Both the position numbers and the translations under genes were made by a program. Positions 27,099 through 37,212 of a stretch of DNA of 64,000 nucleotides are shown in pieces (within the stretch, counting starts at the first letter, position 1; each line of letters starts with the position of its first letter). The DNA is from JAICYJ01 sp963766445 (GTDB lineage Bacteria; Actinomycetota; Thermoleophilia; Gaiellales; JAICJC01): NCBI GenBank assembly GCA_963766445.1, contig CAVXZW010000015.1:235159-299158 (forward strand), read 5' to 3'. The notes under the pieces were generated by a model. The model saw nothing but the letters and a program-made list of their open reading frames with translations, searched no databases and was not told the origin of the DNA.

Positions 27099-28465
27099 GC
27101 GGACAGCGCCTTCCCGAGATACTCGAAGTTGTCGACGTAGCGCCGCACGTCCTCCTCGCTGTGCTGCACCGTCAGCGTCCAGTTCTCGGACTTGCCCCAC
27201 GGCGCCATGAACACGCCGCGATTGAACTGCGCCAGCCAGTTCACGTACGCGAGCTGGTCGGACACCTCGAGGTAGTCACGGTAGTTGCGGACGCGCTCGG
27301 CCCGGTAGGTGACGGCGCCGCGGGCACCCAGCACGGTCGTGTAGCCGGCCAGCCCGTTGCTCTCGATCACGCCGTCGCACCCCTCGCGCAGGATCTCGCC
27401 CAGGCGCGAGAACTCGGTGTAGGCGTCCGGCACCAGGATCTCGGTCAGCGTCGCGTGCATCGCGGCCATGGTCAGCGGGTTGCCGTTGAACGTGCCGACC
27501 TGGTCGATCTTGCCGTCCGCGATCCAGCCCATCACCTCGTCGGTGCCGCCGATCGCCCCGCAGGGCAGCCCGCCGCCGACCGACTTGGCCAGGCACAGCA
27601 GGTCGGGCGTCACGCCGAAGGCCTCGACGGCGCCGCCGTAGGAGAGCGTGGCGCCGGTCTTGACCTCGTCGAACACCAGCAGCGCGCCGTGCTCGTGCAG
27701 CAGGTCCTTGACCCCCTGCAGGTAGCCCTCCTCGGGCAGCACGAACCCGGCGTTCATCATCGCGGGCTCCACGATCATGCCGGCCACCTGGCCCTTGTAG
27801 CGGTTGAGCGTGCGCTCGAGCGCCTCCAGGTCGTTGAACGGCACCACCCTGGTCAGCTTCACGTAGTCGGCCGGCAGGCCAAGGGTCTGGGGCACCGACA
27901 CGGGATCGTCGTAGGGGCCGATCTTGTCGGCCGGCGGCGCCACCGACACCATCAGCGCGTCGTGGTGCCCGTGGTAGGAGCCCTCGATCTTGAACAGGAT
28001 GTCGCGTCCGGTGTAGGCACGCGCCAGCCGCACGGCGTCGAGCGTCGACTCGGTGCCGGAGTTGCCGAACCGCCACAGCGGCAGGCCGAAGCGCTTCTGC
28101 AGGTGCTCCGCGACGGCGATCGAGTCCTCGGTCGGCTGCGCGAAGTGCGTGCCCAGGCGGACGCGCTCGGAGACGACCTCGGCGATGCGCGGATGTGCAT
28201 GGCCGACGGCCATCGCGCCGTAGCCGTTGTGGAAGTCGACGTACTCGTTGCCGTCGACGTCGACCACCTTCGACCCGTGCCCCTCGGCCAGGTAGATGGG
28301 ATGCGGCTCGGTGTCCTGCCAGCTGGAGGCGACGCCCCCGGCCAGCGACCGGCGGGCCCGCTCGGTCATCTCGCGCGAATGCTTGTGCCGCTCGTTGAAC
28401 GTGGCCTCCTCGGCCTCGATCACGCTGGCCAGCCGGGCGGGATCAATAGTGCTTGTTGCGCTCAC
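27095..28465 (-). CDS. Class III PLP-dependent aminotransferase (glutamate-1-semialdehyde-aminomutase-like)
   Basis: Aminotransferase of 456 residues. It has the class III pattern with DVDGNEYVDFHNGYGAMAVGHAHP, SYHGHHDA, LLVFDEVKTGATLSYGG and the PLP Lys in LCLAKSVGGGLPCGAIGG. GSA-type features suggest an omega- or beta-amino-acid substrate, but the catabolic operon (acyl-CoA synthetase, enoyl-CoA hydratase, ADH) argues against a role in haem synthesis. ATGA overlaps on both sides couple it to the hydratase upstream and the ADH downstream. Confidence 0.88.
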   Translation of the reverse strand: MSATSTIDPARLASVIEAEEATFNERHKHSREMTERARRSLAGGVASSWQDTEPHPIYLAEGHGSKVVDVDGNEYVDFHNGYGAMAVGHAHPRIAEVVSERVRLGTHFAQPTEDSIAVAEHLQKRFGLPLWRFGNSGTESTLDAVRLARAYTGRDILFKIEGSYHGHHDALMVSVAPPADKIGPYDDPVSVPQTLGLPADYVKLTRVVPFNDLEALERTLNRYKGQVAGMIVEPAMMNAGFVLPEEGYLQGVKDLLHEHGALLVFDEVKTGATLSYGGAVEAFGVTPDLLCLAKSVGGGLPCGAIGGTDEVMGWIADGKIDQVGTFNGNPLTMAAMHATLTEILVPDAYTEFSRLGEILREGCDGVIESNGLAGYTTVLGARGAVTYRAERVRNYRDYLEVSDQLAYVNWLAQFNRGVFMAPWGKSENWTLTVQHSEEDVRRYVDNFEYLGKALSA

Positions 28466-29292
28466 GACTTCACACCCCCTAGTACCTCTCCATAGCGGTT
28501 GTCACGCCAGGCGAGCGCGGCCTTCAGCCCACTCGACTGGACGATCTGCATGAACTCTCGCTGCTCCGGCGCGTCGGCCGCGTTCAACATGGACGATAGA
28601 TCGAGATTCATGTTGACCGCCTCCCGCAGCCCCATCGCCTCGTACGCCCGCACCAGCGCGATCTTGGTCAGACGCAGCACCGGCAGCGGCGTCGGCGCGA
28701 TCTTGCGCACCAGCGCCTCCACCTCCGCGTCCAGCTCGTCCTCGGCCACGACGCGGTTGATCATCCCGGCTCGCTCCGCCGCCTGGGCGTCGATCATGTC
28801 GCCGGTGAACAGCAGCTCGTTGGTCTTCTTCTGGCCCAGCAGGAAGGGCATCAACAGCGTCACCGGCCCCGATCCGTACCGGATCTCCGGCTCCCCGAAG
28901 CGGCCGCTCTCGGTGCTGATGATCATGTCGCATGCCATCGCCAGCTCACAGCCGCCCGCCAGGCAGTAGCCGCGCACGGCGGCGATGGTGGGCTTCGGCA
29001 GCGCCCACAGCTTCATGGTCGCGTCGATGTCGGTGGCCAGCACCTCGTGCCACTCATGGGCCGGGATGTCGGAGTGGGCGGCCTCGGCGGACAGGTCGTA
29101 GCCGGCCGAGAACGCGCGCTCGCCGGACCCCGTCACCACCACCACCTTCACCTCGTCGTCGGCCACCGCCCGGTCGAGCGCGGCGTGCAGCCCTTCCAGC
29201 ACCGCCCCGTTCAGGGCATTCAGCTTCTCGGGGCGGTTCAGCGTCACCCAGGCCGCGGGGCCACGGGTCTCATACAGAACGGCTTCGCTCAT
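28462..29292 (-). CDS. Enoyl-CoA hydratase/isomerase family protein
   Basis: Crotonase-fold enzyme of 276 residues. The oxyanion-hole segments are AFSAGYDLS and GYCLAGGCELAMACD; RFGEPEIRYGSGP holds the position of a catalytic Glu. It hydrates or isomerises an acyl-CoA ester. It overlaps the acyl-CoA synthetase gene 5' of it and the aminotransferase gene 3' of it, so all are in one operon; the specific acyl-CoA is unknown. Confidence 0.88.
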   Translation of the reverse strand: MSEAVLYETRGPAAWVTLNRPEKLNALNGAVLEGLHAALDRAVADDEVKVVVVTGSGERAFSAGYDLSAEAAHSDIPAHEWHEVLATDIDATMKLWALPKPTIAAVRGYCLAGGCELAMACDMIISTESGRFGEPEIRYGSGPVTLLMPFLLGQKKTNELLFTGDMIDAQAAERAGMINRVVAEDELDAEVEALVRKIAPTPLPVLRLTKIALVRAYEAMGLREAVNMNLDLSSMLNAADAPEQREFMQIVQSSGLKAALAWRDNRYGEVLGGVKS

Positions 29293-31341
29293 GCGGCTCG
29301 CTCCTCGGATTGTCCAGCACGATCAGGCAGTCGAGCGCGACGGCGCGCTCGGGCGAGACCAGCAGGGGATTGACGTCGATCTCGGAGATCTCGGGGTGCT
29401 CCGCGGCCAGACGCGAGACGGCCACGATCGCCTCGATCAGGTGGATCGGGTACCTCGCCGCCCAGCAGCCGCTCGATCACGGGCAGCGAGGCAACCAGCT
29501 CGCGGGCGCCGTCGGCATCCAGCGGGAGCCAGGCTGTGGGTGATCAGCTCCAGCGCCTCGGCCAGGCCGCCGCCGACGCCGACCGAGACGGTGGCGCCGA
29601 AGTCGGGGTCGCGGGTGACGCCGATCATCAGCTCGACGCCGCCCAGCACCTGCTCGGCCACGATCACGCGGCCGCCCATCCGCCGGGCCGCCTCACGCAC
29701 TCCGGCGGCGTCGGCCAGGCCCAGCGCCACGCCGCCGACCCTGGCCTTGTGGGCGACGTTGTCGATCTTGACGACGACCGGATAGCCGATCTGCTCGGCG
29801 GCCGCGGCGGCCTCGTCAGCGATCGCGCAGCGCTCGGCGCGCACGTATGAGAGGCCGTAGGACGCGGCGATCCGGGCCGACTCCAGCTCCGGCAGGTCGC
29901 CGGCGCCGGGCAGCGGCGGGGCGGCCGGCAGCAGGCGCGACGCCGGCACGCGCTGCCGGTACGCGAGCCGTGCGGCCAGCGCCCGCAGCCCAGGCAGCGA
30001 GCCCTTCAGCAGCGGGATGTCGTGCTGCCGCGCCCACTCGATGTCCTCGATCGGCGGGTCGGCGGTGGTGACCGTGATCACGCACGGGAACAGATCGGTC
30101 TGGTGGCAGGCTGCGCGCAGGTCGTTGGCGATGTTGGTGGCCAGCTCGCGCTCACCGGCATGCAGCCACTGGCTGTGGTCGATGTCCGACACCAGCACGT
30201 CGAACTCACCGGACTCGGCCATCAGCTCGAAAACGCGCGGGAACACGATCCGGTCGTCGTCGATCGCCCAGCAGTCGACCGGGTTGCCGACGCCGCTGAA
30301 GTTCGGGAACTCGGCCACGATCCGCGCCTTCAGCTCGGGCGAGAACTCCTGCAGCGGGATGCCCGCCTGCTCGGCCTTGTCGGCGAAGTACTCGCCCTCG
30401 CCGCCCGAGTTCGTGACCGCGCCGATCCTGCGGCCGCGCGGCGGCGTCGCCCGTGAGAACACCTCCAGGTGCTCCAGCCAGTTGCCGAAGTCGTCGACCC
30501 GGATCGCGTTGTAGTACCGCAGCATCCCGGAGAACACCTCGTCGCTGCCGACCATCGCTCCGGTGTGCGTGAGCGCGGCCCTGGCGCCCATCTCCGACGT
30601 GCCCACCTTCAGCACGATCGCGACCTTGCCGGCCTCGGCCACACGCTGCAGCGCCTGCTCGAACGCGGCCGGCCGCCGCACCGCCTCGAGGAACAGGCCG
30701 ATCACGCGCGTGTCCGGGTCGTCGGCGAAGAAGGCCACCATGTCGGCCACGTCGGTGACGGTCTCGTTGCCTGCCGAGACGACGGTGCGGAAGCCGATGC
30801 GCGGGCCCAGCGACACCAGGATCTCGCCGATCGACCCCGAGTGCGCGATGGTCGCCACCGGCCCCGGCACGAAGGTGGGATGCAGGCTGCCGATCCAGGG
30901 CGACGGGTATCCGGGCGTGGCCACGCCCATGCAGTTGGGGCCGATCATCGCGATGCCGGCCTCGCGCACCCGGTCGCTGACCAGGGCGCTCATGCGCGGC
31001 CCCTCGACGGGGCCGGCCTCGTTGCCCAGTCCGGGCGTGATGATCGCCCGCACGCCGGGCACCGACAGGACGTCGTCGATGGCCGCCTCGATGCGGCCGT
31101 GCCCGACCCCCATCACGACCATCTCAGGCACCTCGGGGCAGTCGGCCATCGTCGGGTAGCAGCGCACTCCGCAGGCCTCGGTCTTGGTCGGATTGATCCC
31201 GTAGAAGGGCACGCCGGGCACCGTCATGTTCTCGGCGATCCGCTGCGACGTGCGCTCCGAGATGCCGTAAATCGCAACCGACCGCGGCCGGAAGACTCCG
31301 TCCAGGTCGGTCCGCAGCAGGGGCGAGATGGTAGAGCTCAT
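29270..31341 (-). CDS. ADP-forming acyl-CoA synthetase, fused alpha-beta subunits (two apparent frameshifts near the 3' end)
   Basis: NDP-forming acyl-CoA/acetyl-CoA synthetase of about 690 residues. The N-terminal CoA-binding domain has RPRSVAIYGISERTSQRI and IGPNCMGVATPG; a ligase domain follows with the phosphohistidine region (THTGAMVGSDEVFSG); the C-terminal ATP-grasp domain begins LSYVRAERCAIADEA. Near the end the frame shifts at about 29535 (after ELITHSLAPA) and again at about 29455, resuming as YPIHLIEAIVAVSRLAAEHP and EIDVNPLLVSPERAVALD to a stop at 29270. Both breaks look like indels in a conserved domain. First gene of the operon, divergent from an Lrp-type regulator. Confidence 0.84.
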
Positions 31342-31390
31342 GCGGCCTTTGGCCCGAGTCTGGGAGGTCTCTGCGGGCACCGCCGCAAGT

Positions 31391-31435
31391 CTACGCAATT
31401 CGTATTGACGGCGCTGGTTTCTACGAATATCGTAG
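31391..31435 (+). promoter_or_regulatory. Lrp-type operator pair overlapping a promoter
   Basis: In the divergent acyl-CoA-synthetase/lrp intergenic region, CTACGAATATCGTAG (31421-31435) is a perfect 6-bp inverted repeat around ATA, and TACGCAATTCGTA (31392-31404) is a second dyad sharing TACG/CGTA arms. Their centres are about 30 bp apart, three helical turns. TTGACG (31405-31410), a 17-bp gap and TATCGT (31428-31433) form a plus-strand promoter whose -10 lies in the second dyad, as expected for autoregulation by the adjacent Lrp protein. Confidence 0.6.
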
Positions 31436-31443
31436 CTCGTGAC

Positions 31444-31887
31444 ATGACTGACGATCTCGACCACCGCATCGTCGACTCGCTCGTCGAGGACGGCCGCAAG
31501 TCGTTCGTCAAGATCGCGGAGGAGCTGGACGTCTCCGAGGCGACCGTGCGCCAGCGCGTCGCCCGCCTGACCGCCGACGGCGTCATGCAGATCACCGCCG
31601 TCACCAATCCGCTGCTGATCGGCTACGACGCGATGTGCATGCTGGGACTGCGCGTCGACAAGGCCCAGCTGCAGGCCGCCGCCGACGCGCTGACCGCGCT
31701 GGACGAGGTCACCTACCTGATCGCCAGCACCGGCCGCTTCGACTACCTGGCCGAGATCACCTGCCGCAACAACAAGCACCTGCTCGACTTCATGCACCGC
31801 CGGCTGCCGAAGGTGCCGGGGGTGCAGGACAGCGAGTCGTTCGGGTACCTGTCCGTGCTCAAGGAGAGCTACCGCGGCAGCGCGTGA
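31444..31887 (+). CDS. Lrp/AsnC-family transcriptional regulator
   Basis: Regulator of 147 residues. An N-terminal helix-turn-helix (DHRIVDSLVEDGRKSFVKIAEELDVSEATVRQRVARL, described by its ends only) precedes a RAM/AsnC ligand-sensing domain (about 65-140) that typically binds amino acids. It diverges from the acyl-CoA synthetase operon with a dyad pair between them and so probably controls it in response to an amino acid or its degradation product. Confidence 0.9.
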   Translation: MTDDLDHRIVDSLVEDGRKSFVKIAEELDVSEATVRQRVARLTADGVMQITAVTNPLLIGYDAMCMLGLRVDKAQLQAAADALTALDEVTYLIASTGRFDYLAEITCRNNKHLLDFMHRRLPKVPGVQDSESFGYLSVLKESYRGSA

Positions 31888-31902
31888 CGATTCCGCCACC
31901 AC

Positions 31903-33414
31903 CTAGCGATCTCCCTGCTCGGTGAAGAAGCGGCCCGTCTCGCCTCCCGAGAAGAAGCGCGATGTGACCGTCTTCTTGCGCGTGTAGAACTCGACCGCGT
32001 CGGGCCCGTGGGCGTGCAGGTCGCCGAAGAAGCTGCCCTTCCAGCCGGAGAACGGGAAGAACGCGACCGGCGCGGCGACGCCGACGTTGACGCCGATCAT
32101 CCCCACCTCGACGTCGTGGCGATAGCGGCGGACGGCCGCGCCCGACTCGGTGAAGATCGACGTGCCGTTGCCGTAGCGGCTGGCGTTCACGATCTCGATC
32201 GCCTCGTCCAGCGACCCCGCGTGGATCACCGACAGCACCGGCCCGAAGATCTCCTCCTGGGCCACGTCCATGTCCGGGGTGACCGCGTCGAGGATGGTGG
32301 GGCCGACGAACGCGCCCTCGCTGTTGGCGGACGGGCTGCGGCCGTCGACGGCCGGCGTGGCGCCGTCAGCGATGCCGCGCTCGATCCACTCGAGGATGCG
32401 GTCGCGCGATGCGCACGAGACGACCGGGCCGACGTCGGTGCCGTCGTCGAGGCCGTCGCCGACCGCCAGCTCCCGGGTGCGGGGCACGAGCTCCTCCATC
32501 AGCGGCACCTTGGCGTCGCCCACGGCGATCACGACCGAGCCGGCCATGCAGCGCTGGCCGGCGGCGCCGAACGCGCTGCCGATGATGTTGCCGACGGTCT
32601 TCGGCATCACGGCATCGGGCATCACCACCATGAAGTTCTTGGCGCCGCCGAGCGCCTGCACCCGCTTGCCGTTGGCCGCCGCCCGCTCGTAGACGTAGCG
32701 GGCGACGGTGGCCGAGCCGACGAACGAGACGGCGTCGATGCCGGGATGGTCGAGGATGCCGTTGACGACGTCGACCGAGCCGTTGACGAGATTGACGACG
32801 CCGTCCGGCAGCCCGCCGTGCTCGTGCAGCAGGTTGAAGATCAGCTCCTGCGTCAGCGGCACCTGCTCCGAGGGCTTGAGGATGAACGTGTTGCCGCAGG
32901 CGATCGCGAAGGGCAGGAACCAGAACGGCACCATGGCCGGGAAGTTGAACGGGGCGATGGCGGCGCAGACGCCGACCGGCTGCCGGAAGGTCTCGCAGTC
33001 GACGGCCGTGGCCACGTTCTCGAGCACCCGGCCCTGCATGGTCTGGGGGATGGCGGTGGCGGCCTCCACCATCTCGATGGCGCGGCCGACCTCGGCCCGC
33101 GCATCCGGGAAGGTCTTGCCCATCTCGCGTGTCACCGCCCGGGCGATCTCGTCCTGGTGGGCCTCCAGCACCTGGCGGAAGCCGAACAGCCAGCGCGCGC
33201 GCTCGATCGTGGAGCGGCTGCGCCAGGCCGGGAAGGCGGCGCGGGCCGCGGCGACGGCGGCGTCGACGTCCTCGGCGCCCGACAGCGGCACCCGCGCCAG
33301 CACCTCGCCGGTGGCCGGGTTGGTCACATCGAGCTGGTCTCCGGCCGCGGCCGGGCGCCAGTCGCCGTTGATGTAGTTGCCGAGCAGTCGGGTCTGGATG
33401 GCGGCCTGGGACAT
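31903..33414 (-). CDS. mmsA: Methylmalonate-semialdehyde dehydrogenase (CoA-acylating)
   Basis: Oxidises methylmalonate or malonate semialdehyde to propionyl-CoA or acetyl-CoA, using NAD and CoA, in valine, beta-alanine and pyrimidine breakdown. The 503-residue ALDH-fold protein has PFNFPAMVPFWF and the catalytic Cys in GAAGQRCMAGS; the FPFSGWKGSFFGDLHAHG signature near the C-terminus is typical of MmsA. AAGGA lies 6 nt before the ATG. It diverges from a PucR-type regulator across 81 bp. Confidence 0.94.
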   Translation of the reverse strand: MSQAAIQTRLLGNYINGDWRPAAAGDQLDVTNPATGEVLARVPLSGAEDVDAAVAAARAAFPAWRSRSTIERARWLFGFRQVLEAHQDEIARAVTREMGKTFPDARAEVGRAIEMVEAATAIPQTMQGRVLENVATAVDCETFRQPVGVCAAIAPFNFPAMVPFWFLPFAIACGNTFILKPSEQVPLTQELIFNLLHEHGGLPDGVVNLVNGSVDVVNGILDHPGIDAVSFVGSATVARYVYERAAANGKRVQALGGAKNFMVVMPDAVMPKTVGNIIGSAFGAAGQRCMAGSVVIAVGDAKVPLMEELVPRTRELAVGDGLDDGTDVGPVVSCASRDRILEWIERGIADGATPAVDGRSPSANSEGAFVGPTILDAVTPDMDVAQEEIFGPVLSVIHAGSLDEAIEIVNASRYGNGTSIFTESGAAVRRYRHDVEVGMIGVNVGVAAPVAFFPFSGWKGSFFGDLHAHGPDAVEFYTRKKTVTSRFFSGGETGRFFTEQGDR

Positions 33415-33495
33415 CGGGATTCCTTCCGTGGATCGGTTCGCCTCCCCAATGCTGGCAGCCCGGCCGTCGCGGCACCAGCGTACACTGTGTCTCGG

Positions 33496-34935
33496 ATGGC
33501 CGAAGAATCCGGACACTCTGTCCTGACCGTCGCGGATGTGCTCGCGCTCGAGCTGCTCCGCAACGCGGACGTGAGCGTCGCGGCGGCCGGCCACCGGCTG
33601 GGGAACCGGGTGGAATGGGTGCACGTGTTCGAGACCCCGGCGGTGACCGGGATGCTGCGCGGCGGGGAGTTCCTGCTCACGACCGGCATCGCGCTGGCGG
33701 CGATGGCTCCAGCCGAGGTGGATGCCCTGGTCGCGGCGGTGGCCCGGGCCGGCGCGGCCGGGATCGGGCTCGAGCCCAGTCACGTCTCGCCGGACGCGCT
33801 GACCACCGCCTGCCGGTCGCATGATCTGCCGCTGCTCGTGTTCGGCAGACCGGTGCGGTTCGTCGACATCACCCACGTCCTGAACGAGCGCCTGGTATCG
33901 GGGGAGCTGGCCACCCTGCGGCGAGCGGTGTCGCTGCAGGCGCAGCTGCGGGAGGCAGCCCGCGAGGGGTTGGGACCCGCCGGCCTGGTGGCGGCGCTGG
34001 GTGAGGTGCTGGAGGCGCAGGTGCTGCTCGAGCGCGCCGACCGCACGCCGATCGCGAGCGCCCCGGAGGCCGGGCTGGACGTCGCCTTTCTGGAGGCGCT
34101 CGACCGCTACCGCCAGCGGCTGCCGACGGCCCTGCACTCGCGGCCGGTACAGCCGGGAGCGCGCCTGCACGTGCTGTCACGGCGCGGTGACGAGCTCGAC
34201 CTGCTGGCGGTGGACGAGGCGGCGTTCCTGCTGTCGGTGGCGCTGGCCGCGCAGCCGCCGGCCGAGGAGGTGCCGTCGGCGGAGCGGGCGCGATTGCTGC
34301 AACGGCTGGCCGAGGGCCGGGCCGGCAGCCGCCAGGAGATCATGCGGCGGGCGCGATCGGTCGGCGTCGACCTGTCGCGCGGCAGGCTGTGGGCGATCCA
34401 CGCCCGCGGATCGCTGGCGCGGCTGGAGCGGCTGGGGATGGACGCGCTGGTGGACGGCCCGCGCGGATTGATCGCGATCGCGCCCGGAGCCGATCCACGC
34501 GCCGTGGCGCGCGACCTGATCCGGCGCGGTGACGTGACGGCGGTCGGGCTGGACGCCTGCGGGACGGAGCCATGGCACATCACGGAGGCGCTGGCGACGG
34601 CGGAGCGTGCCTGCCTGGTGGCGGCGGCGGCCGGGCCCCAGGTCAGGCTCGGGTCGGACCTGGGCGCGCTCGCCCCGGTGGCACGGGAGGTGCTGGCCGG
34701 AGGGCGGATGCAGTCGCGGTTCGACGAGACGGGCCTGGCCGTGGTCGAGGCACTGGTTGCGACCGGCTGGTCGAAGGCGTCCGCCGCCAAGCGGCTGGGC
34801 ATCGCCCGTCAGCGCCTGTACGACCGCCTGGCCGTGCTCTCGGCCCGCCACGCCCTCGACTTCGACCTGCCGCAGACCCGCGTCGAGCTGTCGCTGGAGG
34901 TGTGGGCGGCGCGCATGAGCAGCCTGGCCCCGTGA
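33496..34935 (+). CDS. PucR-family transcriptional regulator
   Basis: Regulator of 479 residues with an N-terminal PucR purine-catabolism-like domain (about 10-130, LTVADVLALELLRNADV and GGEFLLTTGIALA), a middle GGDEF-like/CdaR linker and a C-terminal PucR helix-turn-helix (GWSKASAAKRLGIARQRLYDRL, given by its core). Such proteins respond to purine, amide or amino-acid derivatives. It is divergent from mmsA and likely regulates it. TACACT at 33481-33486 precedes the ATG by 9 nt; an ACAC-t-GTGT dyad at 33482-33490 overlaps it. Confidence 0.87.
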   Translation: MAEESGHSVLTVADVLALELLRNADVSVAAAGHRLGNRVEWVHVFETPAVTGMLRGGEFLLTTGIALAAMAPAEVDALVAAVARAGAAGIGLEPSHVSPDALTTACRSHDLPLLVFGRPVRFVDITHVLNERLVSGELATLRRAVSLQAQLREAAREGLGPAGLVAALGEVLEAQVLLERADRTPIASAPEAGLDVAFLEALDRYRQRLPTALHSRPVQPGARLHVLSRRGDELDLLAVDEAAFLLSVALAAQPPAEEVPSAERARLLQRLAEGRAGSRQEIMRRARSVGVDLSRGRLWAIHARGSLARLERLGMDALVDGPRGLIAIAPGADPRAVARDLIRRGDVTAVGLDACGTEPWHITEALATAERACLVAAAAGPQVRLGSDLGALAPVAREVLAGGRMQSRFDETGLAVVEALVATGWSKASAAKRLGIARQRLYDRLAVLSARHALDFDLPQTRVELSLEVWAARMSSLAP

Positions 34936-34970
34936 CGGCTAGGCGGCTGCCGCGTAGACTGCATGGCCGG

Positions 34971-35444
34971 ATGAGCAACCTGATCGACAGCGGCTGGGCC
35001 GCCTGGCTGCCGTTCGAGCTGATCGAGGCGCTCGAGGCCCGCTCCGGCCGCTCGGCCGATCGCCGGGCGCTGCGCGAGCGGCTCGAGCGCGGGCCCAGCG
35101 AGGCCGACGAGGAGCGCTGGGAGCGGTTCCGCCTGGTCTGCCCCTCCCGCATCGACCTGCCAGCGGATGCCCGGGGGCTGACCACCGCGGACGCCGAGAC
35201 GCTGCTCGACCAGCTGGGGCTGCTGGACGCCGAGCCGGAGCCGGTCGAGCTGGTGCTGACGCTCGACAACGAGGACGTGCGCGAGCTGGAACGGATCCGC
35301 TCCAGCCGCGACCTGGGGGCGATCGCCGAGACGCCGGCGGGACTGCCCTCGCTCGACGCCCGCTTCGGCGGCGGCAAGGTCGGCCGCAACGATCCCTGCC
35401 CCTGCGGCTCCGGCAAGAAGTACAAGCGCTGCCACGGCAGCTGA
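34971..35444 (+). CDS. SEC-C zinc-binding-motif protein
   Basis: Protein of 157 residues whose last 20 residues form a SEC-C motif (GRNDPCPCGSGKKYKRCHG), the zinc-binding tail also found at the end of SecA, where it contacts SecB or ribosomes. The rest is acidic and helical with no other known domain. Function unknown; proteins of this kind are often accessory to translation or secretion. TAGACT at 34955-34960 precedes the ATG by 10 nt. Confidence 0.83.
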   Translation: MSNLIDSGWAAWLPFELIEALEARSGRSADRRALRERLERGPSEADEERWERFRLVCPSRIDLPADARGLTTADAETLLDQLGLLDAEPEPVELVLTLDNEDVRELERIRSSRDLGAIAETPAGLPSLDARFGGGKVGRNDPCPCGSGKKYKRCHGS

Positions 35445-35456
35445 CCTTCTCCCGGG

Positions 35457-37212
35457 TCACACCAGCCTGACCAGCTCCTGGCCGTTGGTCACCTGGTCGC
35501 CCTCACCCACCGCCACCGCGTCCACGGTGCCGGCGTGCGGCGCCACGATCTCGTTCTCCATCTTCATCGCCTCCACCACGACCAGCACCTCGCCCGCCTG
35601 CACCTCGGCCCCGGCCTGCGTCGCCACCTTCAGCACCGTCCCCTGCATCGGGCTGCGGATCACATCGGCGGCTCCCGCCCCACCCGCAGAGCGCTGCGCG
35701 AGCTGCGCCAGCCGCTCGCGCAGCCGCCTGCGGCCCGGATGCTCCGGCGCCAGCACCGTCACCTCAAACCGCTCGCCGTCGACCTCCGTGACCAGCGTGC
35801 GCGCCTCGTTCCGGGGCGGCTCGGGCACGGCGGCGGCTCCGTCAGCCGGCGGCTCCTGCCTCAGCGAACGGGCGTAGCCGCCGCCCTCGACGAAATCGTG
35901 CATCGTTCCGCCGGCAGCAAACTCGGGATGTTCGAGGATCGCCCGGTGGATCGGGATCAGCGAGTGCACGCCCTCAACCTCGAACTCCGACAGCGCCCGC
36001 AGCATCCGGCGCCGCGCCAGCTCGCGGTCGGCGTCCCAGACGATCAGCTTTGCGATCATCGGGTCGTACAGCTCCGAGATGGAGGCGCCCTCGACGACCC
36101 CCGAGTCGACCCGCACGCCCGGCCCCGACGGCTCGCGGTAGCGGGTCACCCGCCCCGGCGTCGGCACGAAGTCCCGGCCCGGATTCTCCGCGTTGATCCG
36201 GCACTGGATCGAATGCCCACGCAGGGTCACGTCCGACTGCGCGATCGACAACGGCTCCCCGCTCGCGATCCGCAGCTGCTCGCGCACCAGATCGAGGCCG
36301 GTCACCATCTCGGTGATCGTGTGCTCCACCTGCAGGCGCGTGTTCATCTCCAGGAAGTAGTAGGTGCCATCCGCGTCGAGCAGCCCCTCGACCGTGCCGG
36401 CGTTCACATAGCCGACGGCCCGCGCCGCCTCCACCCCGATCGCTCCGATCCGCTCGCGCAGCTCCGGGGACACCGCCGGCGACGGCGTCTCCTCCACGAT
36501 CTTCTGATGGCGCCGCTGGATCGAGCAGTCACGCTCGCCGAGATGCACGATCGACCCGTGACTGTCGGCCAGCACCTGCACCTCGACGTGCCGCGGCCGC
36601 TCCAGGTAGCGCTCGAGAAACACGCTGTCGTCCGCGAAGTACGCCTTGCCCTGCCGCCGCGCGGACTCGTAGCCGCGCCGCAGCTGCTCCGCGTCGGCCG
36701 CGACCTCGATGCCCTTGCCGCCGCCGCCGGCCGACGCCTTCACCGCGACCGGATAGCCGATCTCCTGCGCGATCTCGAGCGCCTCCTCGACGGTGTCCAC
36801 CACGGAGTTGGTGCCGGGGATGACGGGCACGCCGGCCCGCTCCATCAGCGCGCGCGCGCTGGTCTTCGATCCCATCGCCTCGATCGCATCGGGCGGCGGC
36901 CCCACGAACACCAGGCCGGCCGCCGCACAGGCGCGGGCGAACGCAGCGTTCTCGGCCAGGAATCCGAACGCCAGGGTGCACCGCCTCGGCGCCGCTCCGC
37001 AGGGCGGTGCGCACGATCGTCTCTGACAGCAGGTAGCTCTGGACGGCCGCACCCGGGCCGATCAGATATGCCTCGTCCGCGTAGGCGACGAAGGCCGACT
37101 CACGGTCGGCCTCGGAGTAGACCGCCACCGAGGCGATTCCCATTTCGCGCAGCGTGCGGAAGATCCGGATCGCGATCTCGCCGCGGTTTGCCACCAGCAC
37201 CTTGCTGAACAT
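35457..37212 (-). CDS. Acyl-CoA (acetyl/propionyl-CoA) carboxylase alpha chain: biotin carboxylase plus BCCP (apparent frameshift near 36975)
   Basis: Carboxylates its own biotin using ATP and bicarbonate, then passes CO2 to the beta chain. The N-terminus has FSKVLVANRGEIAIRIFRTL, the ATP-grasp loop KASAGGGGKG, the catalytic EMNTRLQVEH motif, and the C-terminal biotin-attachment EAMKMEN. About 584 residues. The frame breaks inside the invariant HPGYGFLAENAAF motif, where the sequence instead reads through a one-base insertion; damage exactly there in an otherwise perfect gene suggests a sequencing error. It follows the beta-chain gene in the same operon. Confidence 0.9.
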
